Numbered from the stretch's first letter, positions 8,412 to 17,799 are shown. The stretch is DNA of 45,859 nucleotides from DATGUP01 sp035301265 (GCA_035301265.1 DATGUP010000009.1:1-45859), one strand, 5' to 3'. Translations and numbers: made by a program. Notes: generated from the sequence alone by a model not told the origin.

Positions 8412-9686
8412 TTAAACATCCACTAACTCGTTATAGTTGATGTTGGCCAGCCGGTAATAGTTAGCGGCCTCTTTGTATCTACCCTGTTTTTCGAAATGGT
8501 TGGCCATTAAGTTTGTGTAGATGACTAAATTGGCATAGTCCTTATTCTTCTTCAAATACGGGATGAATTCTTCAATAAGGAGTGCTTCAAAGTTTTCATC
8601 ATCTCCTTTTAAAGCAAAATCATACGTATAAGTGACGTAATAAAAATATTTATGTTCCTCATTTTGATGTTTGGCTTCGAGCAATTCGGTGCTTTTTTCA
8701 ACCATTTTCTCAGCCTTTTCGTATTCTTCTAAATGGTAGTATTCCTTAATCAACGATGTCGTGGCGGCAATTTTTTCAATTAACTTCACATCGTTGTCGT
8801 TGGCTACCTCTTCGTAATAGTGAATCGCTTCCCGTGGCTCTCCCTTAGTCGAGTGAAGGTAACCGAGGTTTTGATTAGCGAGCTGGATGATCGCTTTATT
8901 TTGTGTGATTTTGCCTAAATGCTTGGCTAGATTTTGGTTTTTAATAGATTTATCATACATTTTAATCCGACGATATGAAATACCGAGTACGATATGACAT
9001 TGAGCACATCGTGTAAAATGATAATGCCTTTGGTAGATGTCTAATGCCGTATTTGCATAATCGATAGATTCCAATGTGTTCCGCAGTTTACTATGAGTGA
9101 TCGCAATGGTATATTTTAAATCAGCAATTTCTTCTTCTGACATGTCCAACTGATTTAACTTCTCCTCAGCCATTTTATACAACCTGAGAGCCTGATTAAA
9201 TTCAGCACTACCTAGTGAATAGTAATTCCCCTTGAATTTATACCAATAATATTGATGTAGCGTATCAAACCTGTTGGACATCACGTCCAGTTTATTAATC
9301 TGTTTAAATGCTTTAACATATTGTTCTAATATTATGTAATAGCGAACCTTATGTATTTCAAACATGATTACCTCGTCGGTATAGTTCGAATCGATTATCT
9401 GTTGTAATTTATTATAGAGAGCAATAATATTTTCCTTGTCTGTCCCTTCAAACAGCATTCCGTACCACGTTTGCAATGTTTCATCGATCGTCTCATCATT
9501 TCTCTTGTCCAACTGTATGCCGAGCCGAGTGCAGAGCATATTAATCACTTCTGAGCTTGCTGTTGCATGTTCATTTTCGATCTTTGACAAATACGACATG
9601 GAAGCAATACCTTCAGCCAACTCTTCTTGGGTCATTCCTTTGTTAATACGAGTCATCTTGATTAAGGCACCGATTTCCATTTCCAT
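8412..9686 (-). CDS. NprR-like quorum-sensing regulator (HTH plus TPR, RNPP family)
   Basis: A 424-residue cytoplasmic regulator. Residues 5-60 form an XRE-type helix-turn-helix (MTQEELAEGIASMSYLSKIE). The rest is a run of TPR-like helical repeats rich in Tyr, Leu and Asn, the peptide-binding domain of the Rap/NprR/PlcR/PrgX superfamily. Length matches NprR (about 423) rather than PlcR (about 285). Known NprR proteins bind re-imported NprX and switch between Spo0F binding and DNA binding. Here the peptide gene directly downstream supports a self-contained receptor-signal pair. Start is the ATG at 9686 with GGAAAG five bases upstream; a GTG two codons earlier or an ATG two codons later are possible. 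A perfect inverted repeat lies just upstream. Confidence 0.85.
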   Translation of the reverse strand: MEMEIGALIKMTRINKGMTQEELAEGIASMSYLSKIENEHATASSEVINMLCTRLGIQLDKRNDETIDETLQTWYGMLFEGTDKENIIALYNKLQQIIDSNYTDEVIMFEIHKVRYYIILEQYVKAFKQINKLDVMSNRFDTLHQYYWYKFKGNYYSLGSAEFNQALRLYKMAEEKLNQLDMSEEEIADLKYTIAITHSKLRNTLESIDYANTALDIYQRHYHFTRCAQCHIVLGISYRRIKMYDKSIKNQNLAKHLGKITQNKAIIQLANQNLGYLHSTKGEPREAIHYYEEVANDNDVKLIEKIAATTSLIKEYYHLEEYEKAEKMVEKSTELLEAKHQNEEHKYFYYVTYTYDFALKGDDENFEALLIEEFIPYLKKNKDYANLVIYTNLMANHFEKQGRYKEAANYYRLANINYNELVDV

Positions 9687-9697
9687 CCACACTTTCC

Positions 9698-9717
9698 AAA
9701 GTCATTTTTATGACTTT
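9698..9717. promoter_or_regulatory. Inverted repeat upstream of the regulator gene
   Basis: AAAGTCAT (9698-9705) and ATGACTTT (9710-9717) form a perfect palindrome around TTTT, 12 bases before the regulator ATG and after a TATAAT (9725-9730, minus strand) that may be its -10. Size and place fit an autoregulatory operator or a 5' leader hairpin. No T-run follows. Confidence 0.5.
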
Positions 9718-9760
9718 TGCTTTAATTATATAATAACATATTTTCCGAAGATTCATATTG

Positions 9761-9815
9761 GGAAAGTTAGTAGGTCTAAACCCAGTTTTATCCCTTAAAA
9801 ACTTTCCTACTTTCC
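9761..9815. repeat. Repeated GGAAAGT motifs upstream of the regulator
   Basis: GGAAAGT occurs on the plus strand at 9761-9767 and on the minus strand at 9801-9807 and 9809-9815. A fourth copy (9691-9697, minus strand) overlaps the regulator's ribosome site. The first copy with flanking TAGTAGG is a near mirror of CCTACTTTCC at 9806-9815. It could be a binding-site cluster; function unknown. Confidence 0.4.
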
Positions 9816-9837
9816 TAGAATCATGAAAATCTATGTA

Positions 9838-9883
9838 AAAAACCTCTCAATATTAGGACAAAAGTCCTTTTGAGAGGTTTTTC
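9838..9883 (-). terminator. Terminator after rocA
   Basis: AACCTCTCAA (9841-9850) pairs with TTGAGAGGTT (9870-9879), and an inner AGGAC/GTCCT stem completes a long hairpin. Read on the minus strand it is followed by TTTTTTACAT. It separates rocA from the regulator gene. Confidence 0.85.
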
Positions 9884-9904
9884 TGTCGATTGTTGTATAT
9901 AATT

Positions 9905-11455
9905 TTATAACATTTCTGATGTTGTTTTCGGCTGCATATGCTGGATCAGATAGTCTGGCCCACCTGCTTTAGAGTCCGTACCTGACATGTTAAATCCACC
10001 AAACGGATGATAGCCAACAATGGATCCTGTACAACCGCGGTTGAAGTACAAGTTCCCGACATGGAAATCTTCACGCGCTTTTTCAATATGTGTCCGGTTG
10101 TTCGTAATAACTGAACCAGTTAGACCGTATTCCGTATTGTTGGCAATCTCAATCGCATGATCAAAATCTTTCGCTGGCGTCAATGCGACAACGGGGCCAA
10201 AGATTTCTTCCTGCATGATACGCGCTTCTGGATCAGCGTCAGCAAACACAGTTGGGTTGATGAACCAGCCTGTTGAATCATCGCCGGTGCCACCGATGAG
10301 CAGCTCTGCTTCTTGTTTACCGATTTCAATATAATTCATGATTTTATCATACGCCGCCTGATCGATGACAGGTCCCATGTAGAAATTGGACGGATCGGAC
10401 GGATTTCCTACCGTGACATCCCGTGTCAATTCCACAACACGGTTTTTAACTTGCTCATACACATCCTCGTGAATGACAGCACGCGAACAGGCAGAACATT
10501 TTTGACCAGAAAAGCCAAAAGCCGACTGGACAATCGATTGGGCGGCCAATTCCAAATCAGCCTCTTTGTCAACAACTATCGTATCTTTGCCACCCATTTC
10601 GATAATAGCGCGTTTCAGCCAAATCTGACCGGGTTGCACTTTAGCCGAACGTTCAAAGATCCGCGTGCCCACATCACGCGAACCGGTAAAGCTCACAAAA
10701 CGCGTACGCGGATGTTCTACAAGATAGTCGCCCACCTCGCTTCCGGAGCCAGGGATGTAGTTGATGACGCCGGCAGGAAGACCTGCTTCTTCCAATACTT
10801 CGATCAGTTTATACGCAATAACAGGTGTAGGACTAGCTGGTTTCAACAACACTGTGTTTCCCGTAACCATCGCCGCAACCGTTGTACCGGTCATAATGGC
10901 GAACAGGAAATTCCATGGCGAGATAACGACACCGACACCGAGCGGGATGTAATGATACTGGTTATGCTCAATCGGGCGGCTGTTGACTTTTGCTCCATCC
11001 TTTAACCTCAGCATCTCACGTCCGTAATACTCCATGAAATCGATACCTTCTGCCACATCGGCATCGGCTTCTTTCCACGGTTTTCCACCTTCTTTAATTA
11101 AACGAGCGGTAAATTCATGCTTGCGACGTCTGACAATCGCAGCGGCTCGAAACAAAATACCTGCCCGAAATTCCGGATCCGATTTGCGCCACCAGGCAAA
11201 ATTTTTATCAGCGTTTTGCATAGCCTTTTCGGCTAATTCTTTGTCAGCCTTGGACACATAGCCAACAACTTCCTCTTTATTTGCTGGATTAACTGAAACG
11301 ATCTTCTCTTCGGTCATGATACGCTCGCCACCGATAATAAGCGGGTATTCCTTTCCCATATCTGCTTCGACTTCTTTAATCGCCTGGAGAAGCGCATTTC
11401 GATTTTTTTCTTCCCCAAAATCGGTAAACGGTTCATGGGTATATGGTACAACCAT
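9905..11455 (-). CDS. rocA: 1-Pyrroline-5-carboxylate (glutamate semialdehyde) dehydrogenase
   Basis: A 516-residue NAD-dependent aldehyde dehydrogenase, very close to B. subtilis RocA/PutC across the whole length. It oxidises P5C to glutamate, the last step of proline and arginine breakdown. The catalytic Glu286 (EMGGKD) and Cys320 (GQKCSA) are present, as are the NAD-fold motif FTGSRDVG and the C-terminal FNMSGTDSKAGGPDY. The start is the ATG at 11455, set by GGAGGAGGAA just upstream; the open frame extends further without a better site. No proline dehydrogenase gene adjoins it. The proline symporter lies downstream beyond the peptide-regulator pair. Confidence 0.95.
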   Translation of the reverse strand: MVVPYTHEPFTDFGEEKNRNALLQAIKEVEADMGKEYPLIIGGERIMTEEKIVSVNPANKEEVVGYVSKADKELAEKAMQNADKNFAWWRKSDPEFRAGILFRAAAIVRRRKHEFTARLIKEGGKPWKEADADVAEGIDFMEYYGREMLRLKDGAKVNSRPIEHNQYHYIPLGVGVVISPWNFLFAIMTGTTVAAMVTGNTVLLKPASPTPVIAYKLIEVLEEAGLPAGVINYIPGSGSEVGDYLVEHPRTRFVSFTGSRDVGTRIFERSAKVQPGQIWLKRAIIEMGGKDTIVVDKEADLELAAQSIVQSAFGFSGQKCSACSRAVIHEDVYEQVKNRVVELTRDVTVGNPSDPSNFYMGPVIDQAAYDKIMNYIEIGKQEAELLIGGTGDDSTGWFINPTVFADADPEARIMQEEIFGPVVALTPAKDFDHAIEIANNTEYGLTGSVITNNRTHIEKAREDFHVGNLYFNRGCTGSIVGYHPFGGFNMSGTDSKAGGPDYLIQHMQPKTTSEML

Positions 11456-11515
11456 AACGATTCCTCCTCCTGAAATGTTTGCCACCTCAGATGATGGCGT
11501 TTTCATAACTCAAAT

Positions 11516-11550
11516 AAAATAAGAGGTGGTGCGTTTCCACCTCTTATTTT
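11516..11550. terminator. Bidirectional-type terminator after camS
   Basis: The perfect 14-bp stem AAAATAAGAGGTGG (11516-11529) with CCACCTCTTATTTT (11537-11550) encloses a seven-base loop. The arms supply a T-rich tail in either direction. It ends the pcrB-pcrA-ligA-camS transcript. Confidence 0.85.
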
Positions 11551-11582
11551 AACCGATATAACCCCCTGGTTCAAATCCATCA

Positions 11583-12725
11583 TTACTGATGGAGGATATG
11601 CACTTTTGCTTCGTCTTCCCCCGCTTCCCGATATATAAGGCTTTCCAACGTATCTGCGGATGAAATTTTGATTTCTAAGTCATAATGATTCGGCAACATT
11701 TCCTGAACGAGTCCATACGTATATTGGGTAAACCCAATCACTTCCCCTTTACTATAAAACTCAAGGGGAATGTCAATCGATAGTCTATTTAATTCACCGT
11801 CAACATAAAACCCATCTCCAACATAGCCGACATAATCTGGAAAAAATTGCGCCACTTCCTCACCAAAGTTGTTTATGAGCTGGTAATCCTCAAAATATTG
11901 TTCCTCAGCTTCTTCTGACGGAAAAAGCACGTGTTTTTCATCGATCGACTCCCATTTATCAATCTTCATATCACCGCCTTGTACATATGTCCGCGCGACG
12001 AAACTCCCTGGAACAGGTGAAGATTGCTCTTCCTCACGATACAGCTCAATCAGAATGGGGACATTTTCTACGCCTTCGATCTGTCTTATGCGTTCCAAAA
12101 TTTCTTGAGCCGCTTTTTTTCCCTTTTTTAACATCTCACTTTTGGAAATATCTTCGTAATAATCGGGGCCACCTTCCTCTGTCTGATAGCGGTAGACTGA
12201 TTTTAACGCAATCCCAAGCGATACACCGGCAAGTTCTACCGTATCGTCATCTTTTTTCTCTAAAAAATTTTGTTCCAATATATGAGATAAAAAGCGCGGG
12301 TTTTCCTTGAAAAATTTCTTTTTCTCTTTTTCACTCGTATCCTCATCAAATTCTTTTTCTTCCGGATTGAGATCATCAATCCAGTCCAAAACAAGGTCTC
12401 GTGTCAAATATTGGCCTTCTTCGAAATAATATTTCTTCGGATCGAAATATTCTTTGGAATGCCGTCTGAGACTTTCTTCCATTTCGTCAATATCGACTCG
12501 GTTGGAGACTTGTTGGGTAATGACTCCCCGGGCTTCGCTTGGTCTGTAAGGAAGAATGGTTCGGTAATTATCTTTTGACAACTGGTGGTCGGTAGCAATC
12601 GAAGGTTGTTGTTCTTCTTTCGTTTTTGTCTCTTCCTCTTTCACAACTTCATCTTTATCCAAATCAAGCGTTGCACACCCTGCCAACAACAAAATGAGGA
12701 TTACAAACATCGTTAATCTTCTCAT
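11583..12725 (-). CDS. camS: CamS-family lipoprotein (YerH)
   Basis: A 380-residue lipoprotein. A short signal peptide ends in LLLAGC with the lipidated Cys17, followed by an acidic Lys/Glu-rich linker (residues 18-45) and the conserved CamS domain. In enterococci and staphylococci CamS precursors release a sex-pheromone-like peptide from the signal sequence; in bacilli the role is not known. It starts 13 bases after the ligA stop and is the last gene of the pcrB-pcrA-ligA-camS operon, the same order as in B. subtilis (yerH). Confidence 0.9.
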   Translation of the reverse strand: MRRLTMFVILILLLAGCATLDLDKDEVVKEEETKTKEEQQPSIATDHQLSKDNYRTILPYRPSEARGVITQQVSNRVDIDEMEESLRRHSKEYFDPKKYYFEEGQYLTRDLVLDWIDDLNPEEKEFDEDTSEKEKKKFFKENPRFLSHILEQNFLEKKDDDTVELAGVSLGIALKSVYRYQTEEGGPDYYEDISKSEMLKKGKKAAQEILERIRQIEGVENVPILIELYREEEQSSPVPGSFVARTYVQGGDMKIDKWESIDEKHVLFPSEEAEEQYFEDYQLINNFGEEVAQFFPDYVGYVGDGFYVDGELNRLSIDIPLEFYSKGEVIGFTQYTYGLVQEMLPNHYDLEIKISSADTLESLIYREAGEDEAKVHILHQ

Positions 12726-12738
12726 TAATTACCGCTCC

Positions 12739-14742
12739 TTATTGGTTCAAAACATCCGTCAACTTGTTTTCATCCCAAATGGGAACACCGAGTTCTATAG
12801 CTTTATCGTATTTTGAGCCCGCATCTTTACCAGCAACGAGAATATCGGTGTTTTTACTGACACTGCTTGTGACCGATCCCCCTAATGCTTCTATTTTTTC
12901 TTTTGCTTCCTTCCGAGTTAAGCTTTCCAATTTCCCAGTCAATACAACAGTTTTTCCAGCAAAAACAGAATCGATATGTTCTTCTGCCAATACCGGCCCT
13001 TTATAAGTCATATTAACATTTAACTTGCGCAAATCATCGAGCAGTTGAGATACCGCCTCACGTTCAAAATAATGGACAATCGAGTCGGCCATTTTATCGC
13101 CGATTTCATCGATTTTAATCAACTCATCATACGTTGCTCGCTGCAGTTTTTCCATCGTGCCAAAATGGGCGGCTAATATTTGCGCCGCTTTAGAACCAAT
13201 AAAACGAATGCCAAGCCCAAAGATAAGCTTCTCTAATGAATTGTCCTTGGAAGCATCAATCGCATTCAACAAATTCGTCGCTGATTTTTCACCTATGCGT
13301 TCAAGCTGCAACAACTCTTCCTTTTTTAAGCGGTAAATATCAGCAATTGTATGGACAAGTCCTGCTCGAAATAGCTGACCGATAACTTTCTCACCGAGAC
13401 CATCAATATTCATCGCATCGCGTGAGACAAAATGAATCAAACCTTCCTGAAGTTGCGCCGGACAATCCGGATTGATACAGCGAAGTGCCACTTCTTCTTC
13501 CAGATGAACGAGTTCACTGCCGCATGCCGGGCATTCATCAGGCATCGCGAATGGTTTTTCTTCTCCAGTTCGCTTTTCAGCAACAACTCGAATAATTTCA
13601 GGGATAATATCGCCTGCTTTTTGAATCACGACGGTATCCCCGATACGAATGTCTTTTTCACGAATCAAATCGGCATTGTGCAGCGATGCACGCTGAACCG
13701 TTGTCCCAGCCACTTTGACCGGTTTAAGAATTGCTGTGGGCGTGATGACACCTGTTCTGCCGACGCTTAGTTCAATATCGATCAGTTTTGTAATAGCGTC
13801 CTCAGCCGGAAATTTATAAGCGATTGCCCAGCGCGGACTATTCGCTCGAAAGCCAAGCGTCTCCTGAAGGTGTAAATCATCCACTTTAACGACAATACCG
13901 TCAATTTCATAATCCAAATGAGGGCGTTCAGTCGTCCAATAATTGACGTAATCGATGACATCATCAATCGTCGCACATGTTCGCCATTCAGGGTTGGTTT
14001 TCAAGCCAAGCGCCTGTAAGTAACGCAGACGTTCACTATGCGAATCAAAAGATTTTGCCTCCCAACGGCCAACACCGTATAGAAAAATATCGAGATGACG
14101 CTTAGCGGCAATTTTAGGATCGAGCTGTCGAAGTGAACCGGCCGCTGCGTTGCGCGGATTGGCAAAAAGCTCTTCACCGTTTGCTTCTCGTTCCCGGTTT
14201 AATGCTAAAAACGACTTTTGTGGCATAAATGCCTCCCCGCGCACTTCAATCGTTTCAGTTTCGCTAATCGTAAGCGGGATGCTGCGAATCGTTTTTAAAT
14301 TACTCGTAATATCTTCACCAGTTGTGCCATCACCGCGCGTGGCTCCTTGGACAAACCGCCCGTTCTCATAGGTGAGTGACACCGCAAGGCCATCGATTTT
14401 CAACTCGCAAACGTAGGAAATATCATCTCCTGCTATTTGCCGAACACGCCGATCAAAATCGCGGAGTTCTGCTTCATTGAATGCGTTACTCAAACTAAGC
14501 ATCGGAACCGTGTGCCTAACTTTTTCGAAAGCATCGAGCGGCTCGCCACCGACTCGCTGTGTTGGCGAATCCGGGGTGATAAGTTCGGGAAATTTCGTTT
14601 CAAGATCGATGAGTTCCCGCATCTTCCGGTCATATTCGGCATCGGGAACCGTCGGTCGATCGAGAACATAATATTCGTAACCATACTGATGCAATAGTTT
14701 TCGCAATTCATCTATTCTTTTGGCCGCTTCCTTTTTTTCCAT
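12739..14742 (-). CDS. ligA: NAD-dependent DNA ligase LigA
   Basis: A 667-residue enzyme of normal length that seals nicks in replication and repair using NAD. Domain order: Ia domain, nucleotidyltransferase with the adenylated Lys115 in KIDG, OB fold, a four-Cys zinc finger (CPAC...CINPDC, about 408-430), tandem helix-hairpin-helix motifs (about 440-580) and a C-terminal BRCT domain (about 590-667). All motifs appear intact. It lies 15 bases after pcrA in the pcrB-pcrA-ligA-camS operon. Confidence 0.97.
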   Translation of the reverse strand: MEKKEAAKRIDELRKLLHQYGYEYYVLDRPTVPDAEYDRKMRELIDLETKFPELITPDSPTQRVGGEPLDAFEKVRHTVPMLSLSNAFNEAELRDFDRRVRQIAGDDISYVCELKIDGLAVSLTYENGRFVQGATRGDGTTGEDITSNLKTIRSIPLTISETETIEVRGEAFMPQKSFLALNREREANGEELFANPRNAAAGSLRQLDPKIAAKRHLDIFLYGVGRWEAKSFDSHSERLRYLQALGLKTNPEWRTCATIDDVIDYVNYWTTERPHLDYEIDGIVVKVDDLHLQETLGFRANSPRWAIAYKFPAEDAITKLIDIELSVGRTGVITPTAILKPVKVAGTTVQRASLHNADLIREKDIRIGDTVVIQKAGDIIPEIIRVVAEKRTGEEKPFAMPDECPACGSELVHLEEEVALRCINPDCPAQLQEGLIHFVSRDAMNIDGLGEKVIGQLFRAGLVHTIADIYRLKKEELLQLERIGEKSATNLLNAIDASKDNSLEKLIFGLGIRFIGSKAAQILAAHFGTMEKLQRATYDELIKIDEIGDKMADSIVHYFEREAVSQLLDDLRKLNVNMTYKGPVLAEEHIDSVFAGKTVVLTGKLESLTRKEAKEKIEALGGSVTSSVSKNTDILVAGKDAGSKYDKAIELGVPIWDENKLTDVLNQ

Positions 14743-14757
14743 CTGCTTGACACCTCT

Positions 14758-16953
14758 TTATCGTTTCGTTATCGGAGCAAATTTAGCTAATACACGCTTG
14801 ATACCAATAGGTGCCGGAAACGCGATGTCGAGCTCGAGTGAATCACCTTCACCTTGCACGTTAACTACCGTTCCCGTTCCCCATTTTTTATGATCCGCTT
14901 TATCACCAGGATGCCACGATTCTTTTTCCGCTCCTGTTCGATTAATCTTGGCTGCCCGGCGTTTTTTACCGGCCGATTTACCATTCGGACTTCCCAACAT
15001 CGATGCCTGGACGTGTTCAGCACCTTCAAGTAAATCTTCTGGAATTTCATGAATAAAACGGCTCACAGGATTCATGTTCGTTCGACCATACAACGTACGC
15101 ATTCTGGCATTAGTAAGGTACAGCTCTTTTTCAGCACGGGTCATGCCAACATAAGCTAGACGCCGCTCTTCTTCCAACTCATCATCATCCATCATGGAGC
15201 GACTGTGCGGAAAAACATTTTCTTCCATACCGATCAAGAAGACGACTGGAAATTCCAACCCCTTGGCTGCGTGTAATGTCATCAAAGTGATTTTGTCCTC
15301 GGAGTCATCTTCCATCTGATCAATATCAGCAATAAGGGCTAGGTCAGTTAAAAAAGCAATAAGGGTTTGATCATCGCTCGTCTTTTCAAATTCTTGAGTC
15401 ACTGTCTTAAACTCTTCTAAGTTTTCCAACCGGCTCTGCGCTTCGATCGATCGCTCATTTTTCAACATTTTTTCATAGCCTGTCCGCTCCAAAACTTCGG
15501 CAACCATTTCGGTTGCTGTCAGAAATTCCTGCTGCTTAGCAAATGTATGGATAAGCGTGGCAAAATCGGCTAAAGCGTTCGCTGCTCGTTTTGTCACACC
15601 GGTAAAATCCACTTCTTTCACCGCTTGATAAAAAGATATATCATGTTCGGAGGCGTAAGCACGTAGCCGATCGATGGATGTTTTGCCGATGCCGCGCTTA
15701 GGCACGTTCACAACCCGTTCAAAACTGATGTCATCATCCGGATTGGCAATCAAGCGCAAATAAGCGATCAAATCTTTAATTTCCTTACGCTCGTAAAACT
15801 TTTGTCCGCCGACGATTTGATAGCTCATATTCGCCTTCGTCAAAGTGGCTTCCAATGCACGCGATTGAGCATTTGTCCGATATAAAACAGCTATATCGCG
15901 CAAACGGTAATTGCCTTTTTGAGTCCGTTCGCGAATTTTCTCGGCAACATACAGCGCTTCATCTTGTTCGGTTTCCGCTTGGTAATAATGAATGCGCTGG
16001 CCATCTGGATTGTTCGTCCAAAGTTTTTTCGGCTTTCGGCTAGTATTGTTAGCAATCACGTGATTCGCTGCGGCTAAAATCGATTTTGTCGAACGGTAAT
16101 TTTGCTCAAGCATCACGACTTTAGCAGCTGGATAGTCCTTTTCGAACGATAAAATATTACTGATATCCGCACCGCGCCACCGATAAATCGATTGATCCGA
16201 ATCCCCTACGACACATAAGTTTTGGAAACGCGCGGCCAGTTGTTTAACCAGATGGTACTGCGCGCGGTTTGTATCTTGATACTCGTCAACATGAATGTAT
16301 TGAAAACGCCGTTGATAATATTTCAGCACTTCCGGCACACGTTGAAATAAGTGGATGGTCTGCATGATAAGATCATCGAAATCGAGCGACTGATTTTTCA
16401 TAAGTATTTTTTGATATGCTCTATACACGTGCGCAACTTGACGTTCGTAAAAATTAGCGGCCTGCTCACTATAAACCTCGGGTGTTTTCAGTTCATTTTT
16501 AGCTGCACTTATTCGACCTAACATCGCTCGAGGATCAAATTTCTTCGCATCAATATTCAAATCTTTCAAGACTTGCTTGATGACTGATAGCTGGTCACTT
16601 GTATCCAAAATAGTGAAGTTTCGATTGTAGCCAATGCGGTCGATATCCTGTCGTAAAATCCGCACACACATAGCGTGAAATGTAGATACCCACATCTCTT
16701 CGCTTTCCGGACCGACGAGGGCTGCGACACGCTCTTTCATTTCCCTTGCTGCTTTATTGGTAAAAGTAATCGCTAAAACATTTCGGGGTGCGACGCTTTT
16801 TTCCTCAAGCAGATAGGCGATCCGGTGTGTTAGCACCCGCGTTTTGCCACTTCCTGCTCCTGCGATGATCAACAATGGGCCTTCAGTCTGTTGAACGGCT
16901 TCTTGTTGTTTATTGTTCAACCCTTTCAATAAGTCATGTGTTATTGAACTCAT
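14758..16953 (-). CDS. pcrA: ATP-dependent DNA helicase PcrA
   Basis: A 731-residue superfamily-1A helicase moving 3'-5' in repair, rolling-circle replication and removal of stalled RNA polymerase. Walker A is AGAGSGKT (31-38); DEYQDTNRAQ (Walker B/motif II), GDSDQSIYRWRGAD (motif III) and TLHAAKGLEFPVVF (motif V) are intact. The last 60 residues form the Tudor-like RNA-polymerase-binding tail (KWGTGTVVNVQGEGDS). Start ATG at 16953 is set by AGAGGTGA; an upstream ATG at 16983 would overlap the end of pcrB. Seven bases separate it from pcrB. Confidence 0.97.
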   Translation of the reverse strand: MSSITHDLLKGLNNKQQEAVQQTEGPLLIIAGAGSGKTRVLTHRIAYLLEEKSVAPRNVLAITFTNKAAREMKERVAALVGPESEEMWVSTFHAMCVRILRQDIDRIGYNRNFTILDTSDQLSVIKQVLKDLNIDAKKFDPRAMLGRISAAKNELKTPEVYSEQAANFYERQVAHVYRAYQKILMKNQSLDFDDLIMQTIHLFQRVPEVLKYYQRRFQYIHVDEYQDTNRAQYHLVKQLAARFQNLCVVGDSDQSIYRWRGADISNILSFEKDYPAAKVVMLEQNYRSTKSILAAANHVIANNTSRKPKKLWTNNPDGQRIHYYQAETEQDEALYVAEKIRERTQKGNYRLRDIAVLYRTNAQSRALEATLTKANMSYQIVGGQKFYERKEIKDLIAYLRLIANPDDDISFERVVNVPKRGIGKTSIDRLRAYASEHDISFYQAVKEVDFTGVTKRAANALADFATLIHTFAKQQEFLTATEMVAEVLERTGYEKMLKNERSIEAQSRLENLEEFKTVTQEFEKTSDDQTLIAFLTDLALIADIDQMEDDSEDKITLMTLHAAKGLEFPVVFLIGMEENVFPHSRSMMDDDELEEERRLAYVGMTRAEKELYLTNARMRTLYGRTNMNPVSRFIHEIPEDLLEGAEHVQASMLGSPNGKSAGKKRRAAKINRTGAEKESWHPGDKADHKKWGTGTVVNVQGEGDSLELDIAFPAPIGIKRVLAKFAPITKR

Positions 16954-16960
16954 CTTTTTA

Positions 16961-17653
16961 TCACCTCTTATCTTTGACGGCATTTACCGTCTTGAGAGCA
17001 TTCTGGAAATCGGTATAAAGGCTATTGCCGACGACGATGATGTCAGCTATTTCACCCATTTGCACAGCTTGTTCAGGCGTTTGAATGCCACCGCCGTAAA
17101 ACAGCAATGTTTGCTTCAGCTCGTTTTTCACCTTTGTCACAAGCTCAGGATCGCCATATGTCCCGCTGTATTCTAAGTAAAATATTGGCAGTTGGAACAG
17201 GCGCTCAGCCATCAGCGCATAAGCGATGACATCATCATAACTAGGACGGCGACAGTTCGTTTGTTTAAACGCCTTGGCCTCTTCATTCATAATACAATAA
17301 CCTTCAGCAAACAAATCATAACCAGCCATGATCTGTTGATATTCCTTCACCGCTTGATGCTGGATATCCATCATCCACTTTTTCTCCGTACTGTTTAAAA
17401 CCATGGGAATAAAGTAATAGTCAAAGCCTGGCGTGATTGACTCCATATTAGACACCTCGAGAATACAAGGAACAGCAAAACGGCGGATTCGCGATAACAA
17501 ATCGAGCACTCCATCGAGTGTGATATTATCTGTACCGCCGACAATAACCGCATCGGTTCCCGATTCACACACTTTTTCCAGTTGTTCATCACCGATTGTC
17601 TTTGCCGGATCAAGCTTGAATACGTGTTTCCACTCATTCATTTGTTTATACAA
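16961..17653 (-). CDS. pcrB: Heptaprenylglyceryl phosphate synthase PcrB
   Basis: A 230-residue TIM-barrel prenyltransferase of the GGGP-synthase family. It joins heptaprenyl diphosphate to sn-glycerol-1-phosphate. FKLDPAK near the start, YIEYSG-like YLEYSG and the C-terminal phosphate-binding GGGI and VVGNSLY motifs are typical. I place the start at a TTG (17653): GGGGGAA lies seven bases upstream and the protein then begins in line with B. subtilis PcrB. The ATG at 17641 has a poorer site. First gene of the pcrA-ligA operon. Confidence 0.92.
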   Translation of the reverse strand: MYKQMNEWKHVFKLDPAKTIGDEQLEKVCESGTDAVIVGGTDNITLDGVLDLLSRIRRFAVPCILEVSNMESITPGFDYYFIPMVLNSTEKKWMMDIQHQAVKEYQQIMAGYDLFAEGYCIMNEEAKAFKQTNCRRPSYDDVIAYALMAERLFQLPIFYLEYSGTYGDPELVTKVKNELKQTLLFYGGGIQTPEQAVQMGEIADIIVVGNSLYTDFQNALKTVNAVKDKR

Positions 17654-17740
17654 CAGAATGTTCCCCCATTGCAATTGTCCATTGCTTTATTATAGCAAAA
17701 ATAAACGCACCAATTGAAGGATATAGCCAATATCCAAAGT

Positions 17741-17776
17741 AAAAATAAGGACCAGCCGTTTCAAGCCTCGGTCCTT
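17741..17776 (-). terminator. Terminator after yerC
   Basis: AAGGACC (17747-17753) pairs with GGTCCTT (17770-17776), and the minus strand continues ATTTTTAC. A 16-base loop makes it medium in strength. It separates yerC from pcrB. Confidence 0.75.
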
Positions 17777-17799
17777 ATGTTGCTTATTATATACACTTC

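Noticed and set aside
10313..11005. A 230-codon plus-strand open frame opposite rocA
   Set aside because: Antisense shadow of a highly conserved dehydrogenase; composition follows the rocA codons.
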